In this document: positions 44,030 to 52,431 of the stretch, in pieces | How the letters are laid out: every line of letters starts with the position of its first letter | Position numbering within the stretch: the first letter of the stretch is position 1 | DNA from: Actinoplanes sp. L3-i22 | Lineage (GTDB): Bacteria > Actinomycetota > Actinomycetes > Mycobacteriales > Micromonosporaceae | NCBI RefSeq assembly: GCF_019704555.1 | Contig: NZ_AP024745.1 | Coordinates: 4,968,501-5,032,500 of the forward strand | Length of the DNA stretch: 64,000 bases | Direction of reading: 5' to 3' | The notes under the pieces: generated by a model | Told to the model about the DNA's origin: nothing | Databases searched by the model: none | What the model saw: the letters and a program-made list of their open reading frames with translations, nothing else | Made by a program: the position numbers and the translations under genes

Positions 44030-45467
44030 GCGTCGGCGCCGACGCCGACGCCGACGGCCAGTTCTCCAGGACGGCGGCGAACCTGTCGTGCAGCTCGGCG
44101 ACCTGCGCGTTCAGGTCGTCGGTCGTCCAGCCGCCGGTGGGGATCGGGTCCAGCACCGCGACGTCGACCGTGCCCGGGCTGACCACCAGTGACCGCCGCC
44201 AGGCCAGCTCGCCGGTGTTGCGCAGCACGATCGGCACGATCGGCACCCCGGCCTGCGCGGCGAGGTGGAAGGCGCCCTTCTTGAACCGGCCCGGGCGGGG
44301 CGTCGGCATCCGGGTGCCCTCCGGCAGGACCAGCACCGACTCGCCGTCGCGGATCCGGCGGACCGCCCGGCTCATGCTCTGCCGGGCTCGCTGCGGATCC
44401 GACCGGTCGATCCACACCGGATCGAGGAACGTGCCGATCAGCGCCATCCGCGGGTCGAAGCGGGCCTCCTGCTTGGCCACCGCGGTGAAGTCGTGCCGCA
44501 GCAGCGCGGCCAGCACCAGCGCGTCCAGCGTGCTCTGATGGTTGGCGACGAACACCGCCGGGCGGGCCTTCTCCAGGTTCTGCGCGCCGGTGACGTTCAC
44601 CTTCACCCCGGCGAAGGCCAGACCCGTGTCGGCGGCCAGGCCGATGCCGAGATTGGCGCCCCGCCGGTGGTCGCCGGTGAGCCAGCCGTAGGCCATCCCG
44701 AGGCTCAGCCCGGTGTCCACGCTCAGCAGGGCGCCGAGGGTGCCCAGGTAGGCCCACGGGCCCGGCGAGGCCGGCTCCCGCAGCTCCAGCACGGGCCAGC
44801 CGTGCCGGTCCGCGGCCTGGTGCAGCGACGGGTGCGGGTTCACCGCGTACGGCCGGCCGACCGCGCCCAGGAACGCCACGTCCTCGGCCCCGTCGGCGTA
44901 GCCGTAACTGCGCCGCAGGCTGATCCGCGAGGCCCGGGCGAACTCGCGCACCGCGCGGGCCTTGGCCTCCCCCCACAGCATGCCGCCGGTGCTGCGCCCG
45001 GTGAGCACGCCCTCGTGCTCCTCGAGCTCGGTGCACAGGATGTGCCGGATGCCGAGGTCCTCGGCGATCGGCTCGACCTGCATCCGGCTCGCCGAGGAGG
45101 CCACCACGACGGTGTGCCCCTGCCGCCGGTGGGCCCGGATCAGCTCCCGGGCGTCGGGCCGGATCGTGCCGGCCACCTTCTCGGTGAACAGGCGCCCGGC
45201 CAGTGCCGTCAGCTCGTCGACGGTGTGGCCACGCAACTGCGCGAACCCGGTCCGGCCCAGCGCCTCGCGGCCGCCGTCGGCCGCGGCCAGCAGCAGGCGC
45301 GCCAGGTCCCGCGGCCCGGCCTGCCCGCGGCGGATCCGTTCCTGAAGGGCGGCGGCCGCGGTGTAGCCGCGCACCAGGGTGCCGTCGAGGTCGAAGAACG
45401 CGCCGACGCGTGCTCCGGACGGGCCGGTGCGGATCTGTTCGACCAGGTCGGCCGCGGTGACGTTCAT
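44010..45467 (-). CDS. Bifunctional HAD-IB hydrolase / 1-acylglycerol-3-phosphate acyltransferase
   Basis: A 485-aa fusion. Residues 20-225 are a HAD-IB phosphatase with FFDLDGTLV (D26, D28), ASSA and YADGAEDVAFL. Residues 285-470 are a PlsC-type acyltransferase with NHQSTLD (309-315) and PEGTRMPTPR motifs. Actinobacterial fusions of this kind can make phosphatidic acid and, through the phosphatase domain, might dephosphorylate a lipid intermediate, providing diacylglycerol for TAG. The ATG at 45467 overlaps the plsB stop by 4 nt (ATGA), so it is translationally coupled to PlsB, the preceding step in glycerolipid synthesis. Confidence 0.88.
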   Translation of the reverse strand: MNVTAADLVEQIRTGPSGARVGAFFDLDGTLVRGYTAAAALQERIRRGQAGPRDLARLLLAAADGGREALGRTGFAQLRGHTVDELTALAGRLFTEKVAGTIRPDARELIRAHRRQGHTVVVASSASRMQVEPIAEDLGIRHILCTELEEHEGVLTGRSTGGMLWGEAKARAVREFARASRISLRRSYGYADGAEDVAFLGAVGRPYAVNPHPSLHQAADRHGWPVLELREPASPGPWAYLGTLGALLSVDTGLSLGMAYGWLTGDHRRGANLGIGLAADTGLAFAGVKVNVTGAQNLEKARPAVFVANHQSTLDALVLAALLRHDFTAVAKQEARFDPRMALIGTFLDPVWIDRSDPQRARQSMSRAVRRIRDGESVLVLPEGTRMPTPRPGRFKKGAFHLAAQAGVPIVPIVLRNTGELAWRRSLVVSPGTVDVAVLDPIPTGGWTTDDLNAQVAELHDRFAAVLENWPSASASAPTLSAVPS

Positions 45468-47416
45468 GACGACTCCCCTTCGGCGAGCCCGGCGATCGTG
45501 TGCACGCGCCGGAGCGTTTCGTCGATCTCCCGCAGGAACGCGGCGCGGCGTTCGGCTAGCCCCGGCGTTCCGGCGATGACCAGATCACGGTGGCGGGCCA
45601 GCCGCAGGGCCGGCTTGAACAGCTCCAGCGACACCGACTCCTCGCTGGCCAGCCGTTTCTGCAGGGCCCACTGCCGGCCCACCCGCAGGCATTCGTCGAG
45701 GAACCGTTGCTCGACGATCGGATCGTCGCAGGCGTCGGCCAGCCGGTCGGCGACGACGTGATAGGCGTCCAGGAACGGCCGCAGCACCAGGTGAGCGACC
45801 AGCGGCCGGGTCTGCCGCAGCCAGCGGCGCGCGTCGGCCGGGCCGAACTCGTGCGGACCGTCCGCCTGGCCGGGGTCGGCCAGCGCCAGCTCCGCGGTCA
45901 TCTGCTCGGCGAAGGCCCGGCGCGACGGGAAGAAGAAGTCGAACTTGAGCAGGTCGCGCAGCCGCAGCGCGGCCCGGCCGGCGACACCGAGGCCGTCCTC
46001 GCCGCCCTCGGCCGCGGCGATCAGGGCCAGTTCGCCGATCGCCCGGTCGACGAGCATGTGTACCGCCGTGTTGCGGTAGAACGCGGCGACCAGAAACTGG
46101 CCCGGGGCGATCCGCCAGATTGCGTCGGTGCCACCGTCGTAACCGGACAGCACGCCGGAGCGGACCAGATCGTCGAGGGTGCGCCGGATGGTGGCCCGGT
46201 CGGTCAGGTCCGCCGCGCCGGCCACCGGCCGCCCACGTCGCGTCAGGTACCGGGCCAGCGGCGTGATCGTGGCGAGCACCTCGTCCAGGGTCATCGCCCG
46301 GTCGGCGGCCAGCAGCGCCAGGCACACCACCGCGGTGGTGGTCACCGGGGTGGCCTGATTGATCCGGTGGCAGGTCTCCAGCGCGATCCGCTCCACCAGG
46401 TGGGTCTCCCGGGGGTCGCCGGCGCGCAGTTCCGCCAGCCGGTCCGGCAGCGGGATGGGCTCGCCGAACTCCAGGTAGGCGCGCCCGAACCGATCCCGCT
46501 GCGAGCGCCCGAAATTCCACAGCCAGCGCAGATCCTCCGGGCGCTTGCGCAACCCGCGGGCCTCGCCGGTCACCGACGCGACCTCGTGCAGCTGCTCGTA
46601 GACGATCGACACCGGGACGATCAGCGCGCGGTCGCGCTCCGAGGCGTCGAGCGCGTCGACGACATAGCGCAGCACGCCGTACGCCGGCGGGCGCAGCTTG
46701 CCGGTCCGGGTCCGCCCGCCCTCGATCGACCAGCACAGGTTGCGGCGATCGCGGATCAGCTCGGCGATGTAGCAGCGCAGCGTCAGCCGGTAGACGGGTA
46801 GATCGGCGGTGGACCGGCGCACGTAGACGAACCCGGAGCGGCGCAGCAGGTGATTGAACGGGAACACGTCGAGGTTCGCGCCGGCCAGCACGAACGAGGG
46901 CGACATGCCGTTGCCCGACACCGCGGCGGGCACGGTGATGCCGTCCAGGTAGGACCGGTGCGAGAACGGGAACAGCAGCGACCGGGTGTCGTCGAGCGCG
47001 CGCAGCCGGCGCAGCTGCTCGGGATCCAGGACCAGCTCGTGCGCCCGGGCCAGCCACCGGCTCATCCGGCCCCAGTCGTCCACGGCCCGCCGGGTGTGGG
47101 TGGCGCCCATCTCGCGCAGGTGACCGGCAGCCTCCGCGCGTACCTCGCCCGGATCCCGGCCCAGCGTACCGGCGAGTGCGGTGACCTGATCCAGGAAGCC
47201 CTCGTCGCAGAGCAGGCGGCTGACCTCGGGCGGGTCGGAGGGCAGCGGTTCGGTCGGCTCATCGACGACGCCGAGGTACTGCAGCGGGCGGCGCGCCGCC
47301 ACCCGGTCGAGCGCGGCGACGACCGGCGGCCGGCGGACGGAACGGAGCGCCCCGGTCGGTGTCACGTGGCTGAGCACGGCGAACGATCGGCCGGTCAGTG
47401 CTCTTCGGATCTTCAT
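45464..47416 (-). CDS. plsB: Glycerol-3-phosphate 1-O-acyltransferase PlsB
   Basis: A 650-aa enzyme. The ATG at 47416 follows GAGGGAGG; the open frame further upstream is not protein-like. The acyltransferase motifs are HRSYLD (H153 and D158, catalytic), GFVYVRRS and EGGRTRTGKLRPP (glycerol-3-phosphate binding), followed by VPVSIVYEQLHE. The long C-terminal helical region is typical of PlsB rather than PlsC. It acylates sn-glycerol-3-phosphate with acyl-CoA, the first committed step to phospholipid and TAG. The gene lies 11 bp after the GNAT/acyl-CoA synthetase gene and overlaps the HAD-acyltransferase, so the three form one operon. Confidence 0.9.
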   Translation of the reverse strand: MKIRRALTGRSFAVLSHVTPTGALRSVRRPPVVAALDRVAARRPLQYLGVVDEPTEPLPSDPPEVSRLLCDEGFLDQVTALAGTLGRDPGEVRAEAAGHLREMGATHTRRAVDDWGRMSRWLARAHELVLDPEQLRRLRALDDTRSLLFPFSHRSYLDGITVPAAVSGNGMSPSFVLAGANLDVFPFNHLLRRSGFVYVRRSTADLPVYRLTLRCYIAELIRDRRNLCWSIEGGRTRTGKLRPPAYGVLRYVVDALDASERDRALIVPVSIVYEQLHEVASVTGEARGLRKRPEDLRWLWNFGRSQRDRFGRAYLEFGEPIPLPDRLAELRAGDPRETHLVERIALETCHRINQATPVTTTAVVCLALLAADRAMTLDEVLATITPLARYLTRRGRPVAGAADLTDRATIRRTLDDLVRSGVLSGYDGGTDAIWRIAPGQFLVAAFYRNTAVHMLVDRAIGELALIAAAEGGEDGLGVAGRAALRLRDLLKFDFFFPSRRAFAEQMTAELALADPGQADGPHEFGPADARRWLRQTRPLVAHLVLRPFLDAYHVVADRLADACDDPIVEQRFLDECLRVGRQWALQKRLASEESVSLELFKPALRLARHRDLVIAGTPGLAERRAAFLREIDETLRRVHTIAGLAEGESS

Positions 47417-47427
47417 CGCTGCCTCCC

Positions 47428-49734
47428 TCAACAGCTGTCCGGTCCGCGCAGGCGGCGCAGGGCCGGGTCGGGTTCCTGCCCTGCCGGGGCCAGTCGCAGG
47501 TCGGCGTCGTGCACCCACAGCCCGTCCGGGGCGGCGAGCACGTCCAGGTCGAGCCCGGCGACCTCGGGATGGTTCTCGGCCAGCCGGCTCAACCGCAGCA
47601 GCAGATCCCGCAGCGCGGTGCCGCCGGATCCGGTCAGCAGCGGCGCCCGGCGCAACGTCCGGCACATCGCCGCCGCGTCCGGTTCGGTCAGCGGAGTCAG
47701 CCGCACGGCCCATTCGCCGGGCAGCCGGGCCGGTCCCTCGCCGAGCAGGACCATCGCGCCGAACAGCGGATCGTGCACGGTGGCGGCGACCAGGTGCACC
47801 GCCGAGTCCGGGCGGCGGCCGGCCACCCGGATCCCGTAGGCGTCCAGGATCCCGGCGGTCCGGGCGGCCGGCTGCCGCCCGGACCCCTCGGTCAGGGCCA
47901 TGGCGATCAAGCTGCGCGCCCGGGGCGGGGACAGCCCGGGTGGGCCGGCCGGGGCAACCGGCGGGGTGCGGCGCCACCGCGCGTACCCGGCGGCGTGCGC
48001 GAGCGCCTGCGCGGCCCGCTCCGGCAGGTCGTAGACGGGCACGCCACGGGCGCCCAGCCGCGGCGGCGGGTCACCGGCACCGACGACCGCGGCGGCGACC
48101 GGCAGCGCCGGGTGCCGGTCGACGACCGGGGCGAGGGCGGCGAGGATCTCCTCGGCCGGATGAGTCCGCGTGCCGGTGATCACGAGCAGCAGCAGGTCAG
48201 CGGCGCCGGTGACGGATTCGACGGCCGCCGCGATCTCGGCCGCCGGGGCACCGCTGCCGAGCTCGGTGAGCACGTCGGCGTCGCCCAGCCCGGGGATCGT
48301 GGCCAGGCCGGCCGTGTTGCCGACCACGGCGAGCCGGCGGCCGGCCGGGAGCGGCTGGCCGACCAGCATCCGGGCCGCGTCCATCAGCTCGCCCAGGTTC
48401 TCGGTACGGATCACGCCCGCCTGGGTGAACAGGGCGTCCACCGCGGCCGGCGCTCGGGGATCGCGCAGGGCCAGCACCGGCTTGTGCCGGGACAGGGCGC
48501 CGGCGAGCCGGGCGAAACGGGCCGGGTTGCCGAACGACGTCAGGTGCAGGGCCACGGCGGTTGTGGCCGGGTCGTCGTACCAGTAGGAGAGCAGCTCGTT
48601 GCCGCTGACGTCGGCCTTCTCGCCCAGCGAGACCAGGCTGGAGACGCCGAAGCCGGTCCGCACCGCGTGCTCGGTCATGGCCAGCGCCACTGCGGCGGCC
48701 TGCGCGGCGATCGCCAGCCCACCGGGCGGCGGCAGCACCGGCAACAGGCCGGCGTGGAGCCGGACGCCCGAATCGGTGTTGAGCACGCCGAGACTGCCCG
48801 GGCCGATCAGGCGGAGTTCCAGCGAACGGGCCAGCCGCAACAGCTCCGCCCGCCGCCGGTGCCCGTCCGGCCCGGGCAGCCCGGTGAGGATGACGGCGGC
48901 CCGCGCCCCGGCCGCGGCACCGTCGCGCAGCACGCCGGCGATCTGGTCCGCGGGGACCGCGACGACCAGCAGCTGCACCGGCTCGGGAAGGTCACGCAGA
49001 GCGCGGTGGGCGGGTGTGCCGGCGACCGGGGCGCCGCTGCGGTTGACCGCGTAGTACCGGCCGGTGAAGCCGTACTCCTGCAGCGCCCGCAACGCCTCGT
49101 GCCCGGCGCCGCCCGGGCGATGACCCGCGCCCACCACGGCAATGGTGGCCGGAGCCAGGACCGCGCGCAGCGAGGCGCGTTCGGCGACCCGGTCGCGGAC
49201 GTCGATCACCGAGTCCAGGCAGTCGACGTCGCCGGTGTCCACGGTGACGTCCACGATGCCCTGGACCACCTGCGCGCGGCCGTCCGGGCCGAACTCGCGG
49301 GCGACCCGCAACATGCCGGTGTTGCTCGGCAGCACCTCCCCGGTCAGCTCGGTGATGCCGTGCCGCCGGGCCCGGGCCGCCAGGTGCTCCAGCAGCAGGG
49401 TGCCGATCCCGCGGCCGTGGTGCCGGTCGGCGACGAAGACGGCGAAATCGCCTCGCGGTCCGTCCCCGGCCCGGTCGCAGGACGCCACGCCGACCAGCTC
49501 GGCACCCTCGTAGCCGACCATCGCCAGAAAGTGCGGCGACTGGGTGCGGCACAGCCGGTCGACCTCGGCGGCCAGGGTCGCGGCGGTCGGCTGGGCGAAG
49601 AAGCGCAGCCGCAGATTCTCCGGAGCGGCCCCGTCGTACAGCGCGGCGATGGCCTGACGATCGCCCGGAATCACTGGCCGGATCGAAACGATCCCGCCGT
49701 CGGTTGTCAGCGCGTCCGCCGGCAGGGTGCTCAT
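47428..49734 (-). CDS. GNAT acetyltransferase fused to ADP-forming acyl-CoA synthetase-like domains (ATP-grasp part shortened)
   Basis: A 768-aa protein. Residues 15-170 are a GNAT domain (IRPVIPGDRQAIAALYDG; FVADRHHGRGIGTLLLEHL, the acetyl-CoA loop). A CoA-binding domain follows (about 195-300, IAVVGAGHRPGGAGHEALRAL), then succinyl-CoA-ligase-like domains (to about 600). The C-terminal ATP-grasp region starts normally (ARSLIAMALTEG, ILDAYGIRV) but jumps at about residue 643 to VAATVHDPLFGAMVLLGEG, skipping roughly 80 residues that normally hold the ATP-binding PVVLK and HK.D motifs. Relatives act as protein lysine acetyltransferases or acyl-CoA synthetases. Here the GNAT half looks intact and the ligase half probably cannot use ATP. 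Confidence 0.82.
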   Translation of the reverse strand: MSTLPADALTTDGGIVSIRPVIPGDRQAIAALYDGAAPENLRLRFFAQPTAATLAAEVDRLCRTQSPHFLAMVGYEGAELVGVASCDRAGDGPRGDFAVFVADRHHGRGIGTLLLEHLAARARRHGITELTGEVLPSNTGMLRVAREFGPDGRAQVVQGIVDVTVDTGDVDCLDSVIDVRDRVAERASLRAVLAPATIAVVGAGHRPGGAGHEALRALQEYGFTGRYYAVNRSGAPVAGTPAHRALRDLPEPVQLLVVAVPADQIAGVLRDGAAAGARAAVILTGLPGPDGHRRRAELLRLARSLELRLIGPGSLGVLNTDSGVRLHAGLLPVLPPPGGLAIAAQAAAVALAMTEHAVRTGFGVSSLVSLGEKADVSGNELLSYWYDDPATTAVALHLTSFGNPARFARLAGALSRHKPVLALRDPRAPAAVDALFTQAGVIRTENLGELMDAARMLVGQPLPAGRRLAVVGNTAGLATIPGLGDADVLTELGSGAPAAEIAAAVESVTGAADLLLLVITGTRTHPAEEILAALAPVVDRHPALPVAAAVVGAGDPPPRLGARGVPVYDLPERAAQALAHAAGYARWRRTPPVAPAGPPGLSPPRARSLIAMALTEGSGRQPAARTAGILDAYGIRVAGRRPDSAVHLVAATVHDPLFGAMVLLGEGPARLPGEWAVRLTPLTEPDAAAMCRTLRRAPLLTGSGGTALRDLLLRLSRLAENHPEVAGLDLDVLAAPDGLWVHDADLRLAPAGQEPDPALRRLRGPDSC

Positions 49735-49874
49735 CGGCTCGTCGCCGGCGTGCCGCAACGGACGACCAGCGCCGGGGCCCCGCAGCCGCCGCCGATGACG
49801 CTCCGTGTCCGCATGATGTCCGTTCCTTCCCGGGCTCCTTCCCGAATCGTCATTCCGGCCGATGCCGTTCGGCA

Positions 49875-49888
49875 GAGGCATAGGTCCC
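49875..49888 (-). promoter_or_regulatory. DosR-type box (imperfect)
   Basis: On the minus strand GGGAC-CTAT-GCCTC, 141 bp upstream of the GNAT-plsB-acyltransferase operon. Confidence 0.4.
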
Positions 49889-49907
49889 GGAGGCGCCCTG
49901 CCGGTTG

Positions 49908-49921
49908 AGGCCGCAAGTCCC
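49908..49921 (+). promoter_or_regulatory. DosR-type box
   Basis: AGGCC-GCAA-GTCCC, 63 bp before the CBS-BON gene at 49984. Confidence 0.5.
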
Positions 49922-49983
49922 TACTGGCCGGGCCCGGGGACGACCACGGTGGAGGACAGGAGAACAACGAAGGAGGGATTGCG

Positions 49984-50673
49984 GTGAGGACCTGGAGGGT
50001 CGAGGACGTGATGACTCGCGACGTGGTGTCCGTCACCGAGGACGCTTCCTACCGTGAACTGGTGGATCTGCTGGTCGGGAAGCGAATCAGCGCGGTCCCG
50101 GTGGTCGACGCGCTGGGCCGGGTCGCCGGCGTGGTGTCCGAGGCGGATCTGCTGCGCAAGATCGAATATGCCGGTGTGGACCACCCCCGGATCCTCGAGC
50201 GGCGCCGCCGCCGTGACCAGCGGGCCAAGGCCTCGGCCCGGACCGCCGCCGGTCTGATGAGCGCGCCACCGGTCGTGGCGATGGGGCGGACCTCGATCGC
50301 GGCCGCGGCCCGGCGGATGGATGCCCACCACGTGAAACGGCTGCCGGTCACCGACGACCTCGGACGCCTGGTCGGGATCGCCTCGCGCGGTGACCTGCTG
50401 CGCATCTGTCGCCGCTCGGACGAGCAGATCCGCGACGACGTACGGACCGGCGTGCTGCGCACGTTCCTTGTCGACGAGGCCGATGGGGTCACCGTGCAGG
50501 TGCGCGACGGCGTGGTCACCCTCTCCGGCAAGGCCGAGCGCCGCTCGTCGGCGGAGCTGGCGCGGCGGCTGACCCGGCAGGTCGCCGGCGTGGTCGCGGT
50601 GGTTTCCAGCCTGACCTGGTCGTTCGACGACCGGAAGTTCGACAAGCCGCACCCGCCGTACGCGACGGACTGA
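49984..50673 (+). CDS. CBS domain pair with C-terminal BON domain (second copy)
   Basis: A 229-aa protein with a GTG start at 49984 after GAAGGAGGG. CBS1 (residues 3-58) and CBS2 (about 88-143) flank a basic linker (ILERRRRRDQRAKASART). The BON domain (about 150-215) reads VRTGVLRTFLVDEADGVTVQVRDGVVTLSGKAERRSSAELARRLTRQVAGVVAVVSSL, a better match than in the CBS-BON protein at 37293. The Bateman pair may sense adenine nucleotides and so energy state. It is monocistronic, with its own DosR-type box, and ends 10 bp from a convergent unknown gene. Confidence 0.88.
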   Translation: MRTWRVEDVMTRDVVSVTEDASYRELVDLLVGKRISAVPVVDALGRVAGVVSEADLLRKIEYAGVDHPRILERRRRRDQRAKASARTAAGLMSAPPVVAMGRTSIAAAARRMDAHHVKRLPVTDDLGRLVGIASRGDLLRICRRSDEQIRDDVRTGVLRTFLVDEADGVTVQVRDGVVTLSGKAERRSSAELARRLTRQVAGVVAVVSSLTWSFDDRKFDKPHPPYATD

Positions 50674-50683
50674 GCGGCCGCGC

Positions 50684-51193
50684 TCAAGCGGCGCCGCCCA
50701 CCACCACCGGTGGTGTGGCGGCCCGCTGCTGTTCGGCGAGCGCCAGGTACATGCGTCCCCAGTCGCGCTGTTTCTGCTCGGCGTGCCGCAGGCCCTGGGC
50801 CGGTCCCGACAGCCGCCACCGCCACAGGGCGGTGACCTGCAACTGCCGATCCGACATGCCCCGGAAGCGGGGATCCTTGCGGGCGGCCAGCGCCCGGACG
50901 CGTTCCCGTTCCCGGTGCAGGCCGGCGTCCCACTGGTCGCGGTAGCGCTCGGCGGCGCGCAGGCAGGCGACGGCCTGGTCGTTGAAGGTGATCCGGCACT
51001 GCCGGCAGCCCGGCGGAACCCAGACCGGCCAGCACCGGGGATCTCCCTCGGCCGGTCCGACCAGGCGCCCGGCGCACGGCACGACCCCGTCGCGGCCGGC
51101 GTACGGGCAGGACCCGGCCGGCGTGGGCCCCTGGCAGGTTCCGGTGACCGCTCCGGTGGCCGGATTCCGGATCTCGACTACTCGCGTGTTCAT
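50684..51193 (-). CDS. Cysteine-rich hypothetical protein
   Basis: A 169-aa protein of no family I recognise. The N-terminal half has seven cysteines (GTCQGPTPAGSCPYAG, VPCAGRL, PRCWPV, PGCRQCRITF) that could bind zinc or an iron-sulfur cluster. The C-terminal half is a charged, Arg-rich helical region (RYRDQWDAGLHRERERVRALAARKDPRF, then QKQRDWGRMYLALAEQQ). The ATG at 51193 follows GGGAGGCGG. A DosR-type box is 70 bp upstream. No signal peptide is seen. A redox-responsive metal-binding role would fit the neighbourhood but is only a guess. Confidence 0.7.
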   Translation of the reverse strand: MNTRVVEIRNPATGAVTGTCQGPTPAGSCPYAGRDGVVPCAGRLVGPAEGDPRCWPVWVPPGCRQCRITFNDQAVACLRAAERYRDQWDAGLHRERERVRALAARKDPRFRGMSDRQLQVTALWRWRLSGPAQGLRHAEQKQRDWGRMYLALAEQQRAATPPVVVGGAA

Positions 51194-51262
51194 CGTGTCC
51201 GCCTCCCTCGGCCGGCGACGTTGCCTACCGCCAGTGTCCCGGGCGCCCGGGAAAGGTCAGCA

Positions 51263-51276
51263 GGGCCGAACGGACC
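51263..51276 (-). promoter_or_regulatory. DosR-type box
   Basis: On the minus strand GGTCC-GTTC-GGCCC, 70 bp upstream of the Cys-rich gene. Its right half GTTC-GGCCC is identical to that of the P-type ATPase site. Confidence 0.5.
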
Positions 51277-51286
51277 GGCACGACAG

Positions 51287-51314
51287 GGCGGGCGTCGGTG
51301 TCCCGGCGCCCGCC
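51287..51314. terminator. Terminator hairpin after the DUF1918 gene
   Basis: GGCGGGCGTCGG (51287-51298) pairs with CCGGCGCCCGCC (51303-51314) with one G-T wobble and a 4-nt loop, 25 bp past the DUF1918 stop. Confidence 0.55.
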
Positions 51315-51339
51315 TGATGATCCGTAGCGGCTCCCGGCG

Positions 51340-51528
51340 TCAGTGCGCCGGCTCGATCCGGGCTCGCGGTCCCGGGTAGATCAGCGTCGTGTGGCCGTTC
51401 TCGAGCCACTGCACCCGGTACGGCGGAAGCCCGTCGGCCCGCCCCACCGCGGTGATGATGCCCTCGCGACGGTGCCCGTTCGGGCCTTCCACCTCGATCA
51501 CGATCCGGTCGCCGACCCGGGCCTTCAT
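51340..51528 (-). CDS. DUF1918 family small protein
   Basis: A 62-aa protein, MKARVGDRIVIEVEGPNG, then the GIITAVGRADGLPPYRVQW and NGHTTLIYPGPRA elements. This is the complete DUF1918 domain, a small beta barrel of SH3-like appearance. Its function is unknown. Its ATG overlaps the stop of the universal stress gene by 4 nt, so the two are translated together. DUF1918 genes are common partners of stress genes in actinomycetes. Confidence 0.88.
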   Translation of the reverse strand: MKARVGDRIVIEVEGPNGHRREGIITAVGRADGLPPYRVQWLENGHTTLIYPGPRARIEPAH

Positions 51529-52358
51529 GACAGCTCTCCCGACTCGCCGAGGTCGTGCACGATCGCCACCGGGCAGGCCGCGTGCCGCAGCGCGGTACGG
51601 CTCACCGCGCCCAGCAACAGACCCCGCACCGAGCCACGGCCACGGCTGCCGACCACCAGCAGCCGGGCCGTGCCACCGGCGGCCACCAGCGCGGCGGCCG
51701 GGTTCTCCGGAGGGGCATCGATCTCGACCCGCAGGCCGGGGAACTCGTCGGTCAGTGAGCCGAGCAGTTCGCCGACTGGGTCGTGGTGGTCATCGACCCG
51801 TTGCAGGCGGATCACCCGCAGACCGGCCCGGTGCCCGGCCGCCTGCTCGGCGGCGAAGCGCAGCACGGCCGCGGACAGCGGCGAGTCGTCGACTCCGGCG
51901 ACCACCGGCCCGACGCCGGTCACCTCGCCGTGCACCACCACGACCGGGCAGTGGGCGCGCGCGCCGACCGAAGCGCCGACCGAGCCGACCAGCCCGGCCA
52001 GGGCGCTGTGGCCACGGGTGCCCAGCACGATCATCCTGGCCCGGTCGGAGCGGCCGGCCAGCCCGGCCGCCGCGAACGCCTGAACCGTGGTGGCCGAGAT
52101 CGGGACCGTGGGGTGGGTCTGCCTGGCCGCGGCGACGGCGTGCTCCAGCATGCCGCCGATCACCTCGTCGGCGTAGCCGTCCGGGCGCAGCGCGGGCGCC
52201 GGCACCATGCTGGCGGCCGGAGCCCAGACGGGCCACTCGTCCGCGTACACCAGTTCGGCGGCGGCACCGGTGCGGTCCGCCTCGTCCAGCGCCCACGTCA
52301 GGGCGGCCCGGGCGGTGGACGATCCGTCGTACCCGATGACGATCTTCTGTCGGTTCAT
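51525..52358 (-). CDS. Universal stress protein (tandem USP domains)
   Basis: A 277-aa tandem USP closely related to the one at 38023-38862. Both have VIGYDGS at the start, LDEADRT, YADEWP and IGGM. Domain 2 carries GSRGRGSVRGLLLGAVS and domain 1 GTRGHSALAGLVGSVG (one residue shorter than the canonical spacing). The ATG at 52358 is preceded by a ribosome site (GGAAGGAGG). The DosR-type box at 52418 overlaps the 3' end of the next USP gene, so this gene has its own promoter. DUF1918 follows in the same operon. Confidence 0.9.
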   Translation of the reverse strand: MNRQKIVIGYDGSSTARAALTWALDEADRTGAAAELVYADEWPVWAPAASMVPAPALRPDGYADEVIGGMLEHAVAAARQTHPTVPISATTVQAFAAAGLAGRSDRARMIVLGTRGHSALAGLVGSVGASVGARAHCPVVVVHGEVTGVGPVVAGVDDSPLSAAVLRFAAEQAAGHRAGLRVIRLQRVDDHHDPVGELLGSLTDEFPGLRVEIDAPPENPAAALVAAGGTARLLVVGSRGRGSVRGLLLGAVSRTALRHAACPVAIVHDLGESGELS

Positions 52359-52417
52359 GGTTGCGGGCCTCCTTCCGGTCCCCTTCCATCGGACCCCCGA
52401 GGCGGCCGTGCCGAACA

Positions 52418-52431
52418 GGGCGTCAGGTCCC
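52418..52431 (-). promoter_or_regulatory. DosR-type box overlapping a stop codon
   Basis: On the minus strand GGGAC-CTGA-CGCCC, 60 bp upstream of the USP at 52358. It includes the TGA of the upstream USP gene. Confidence 0.5.

Noticed and set aside
44030..44070. Short GCCGAC tandem repeat
   Set aside because: It is within the coding end of the HAD-acyltransferase gene (SASASA-like codons), not a separate repeat element.
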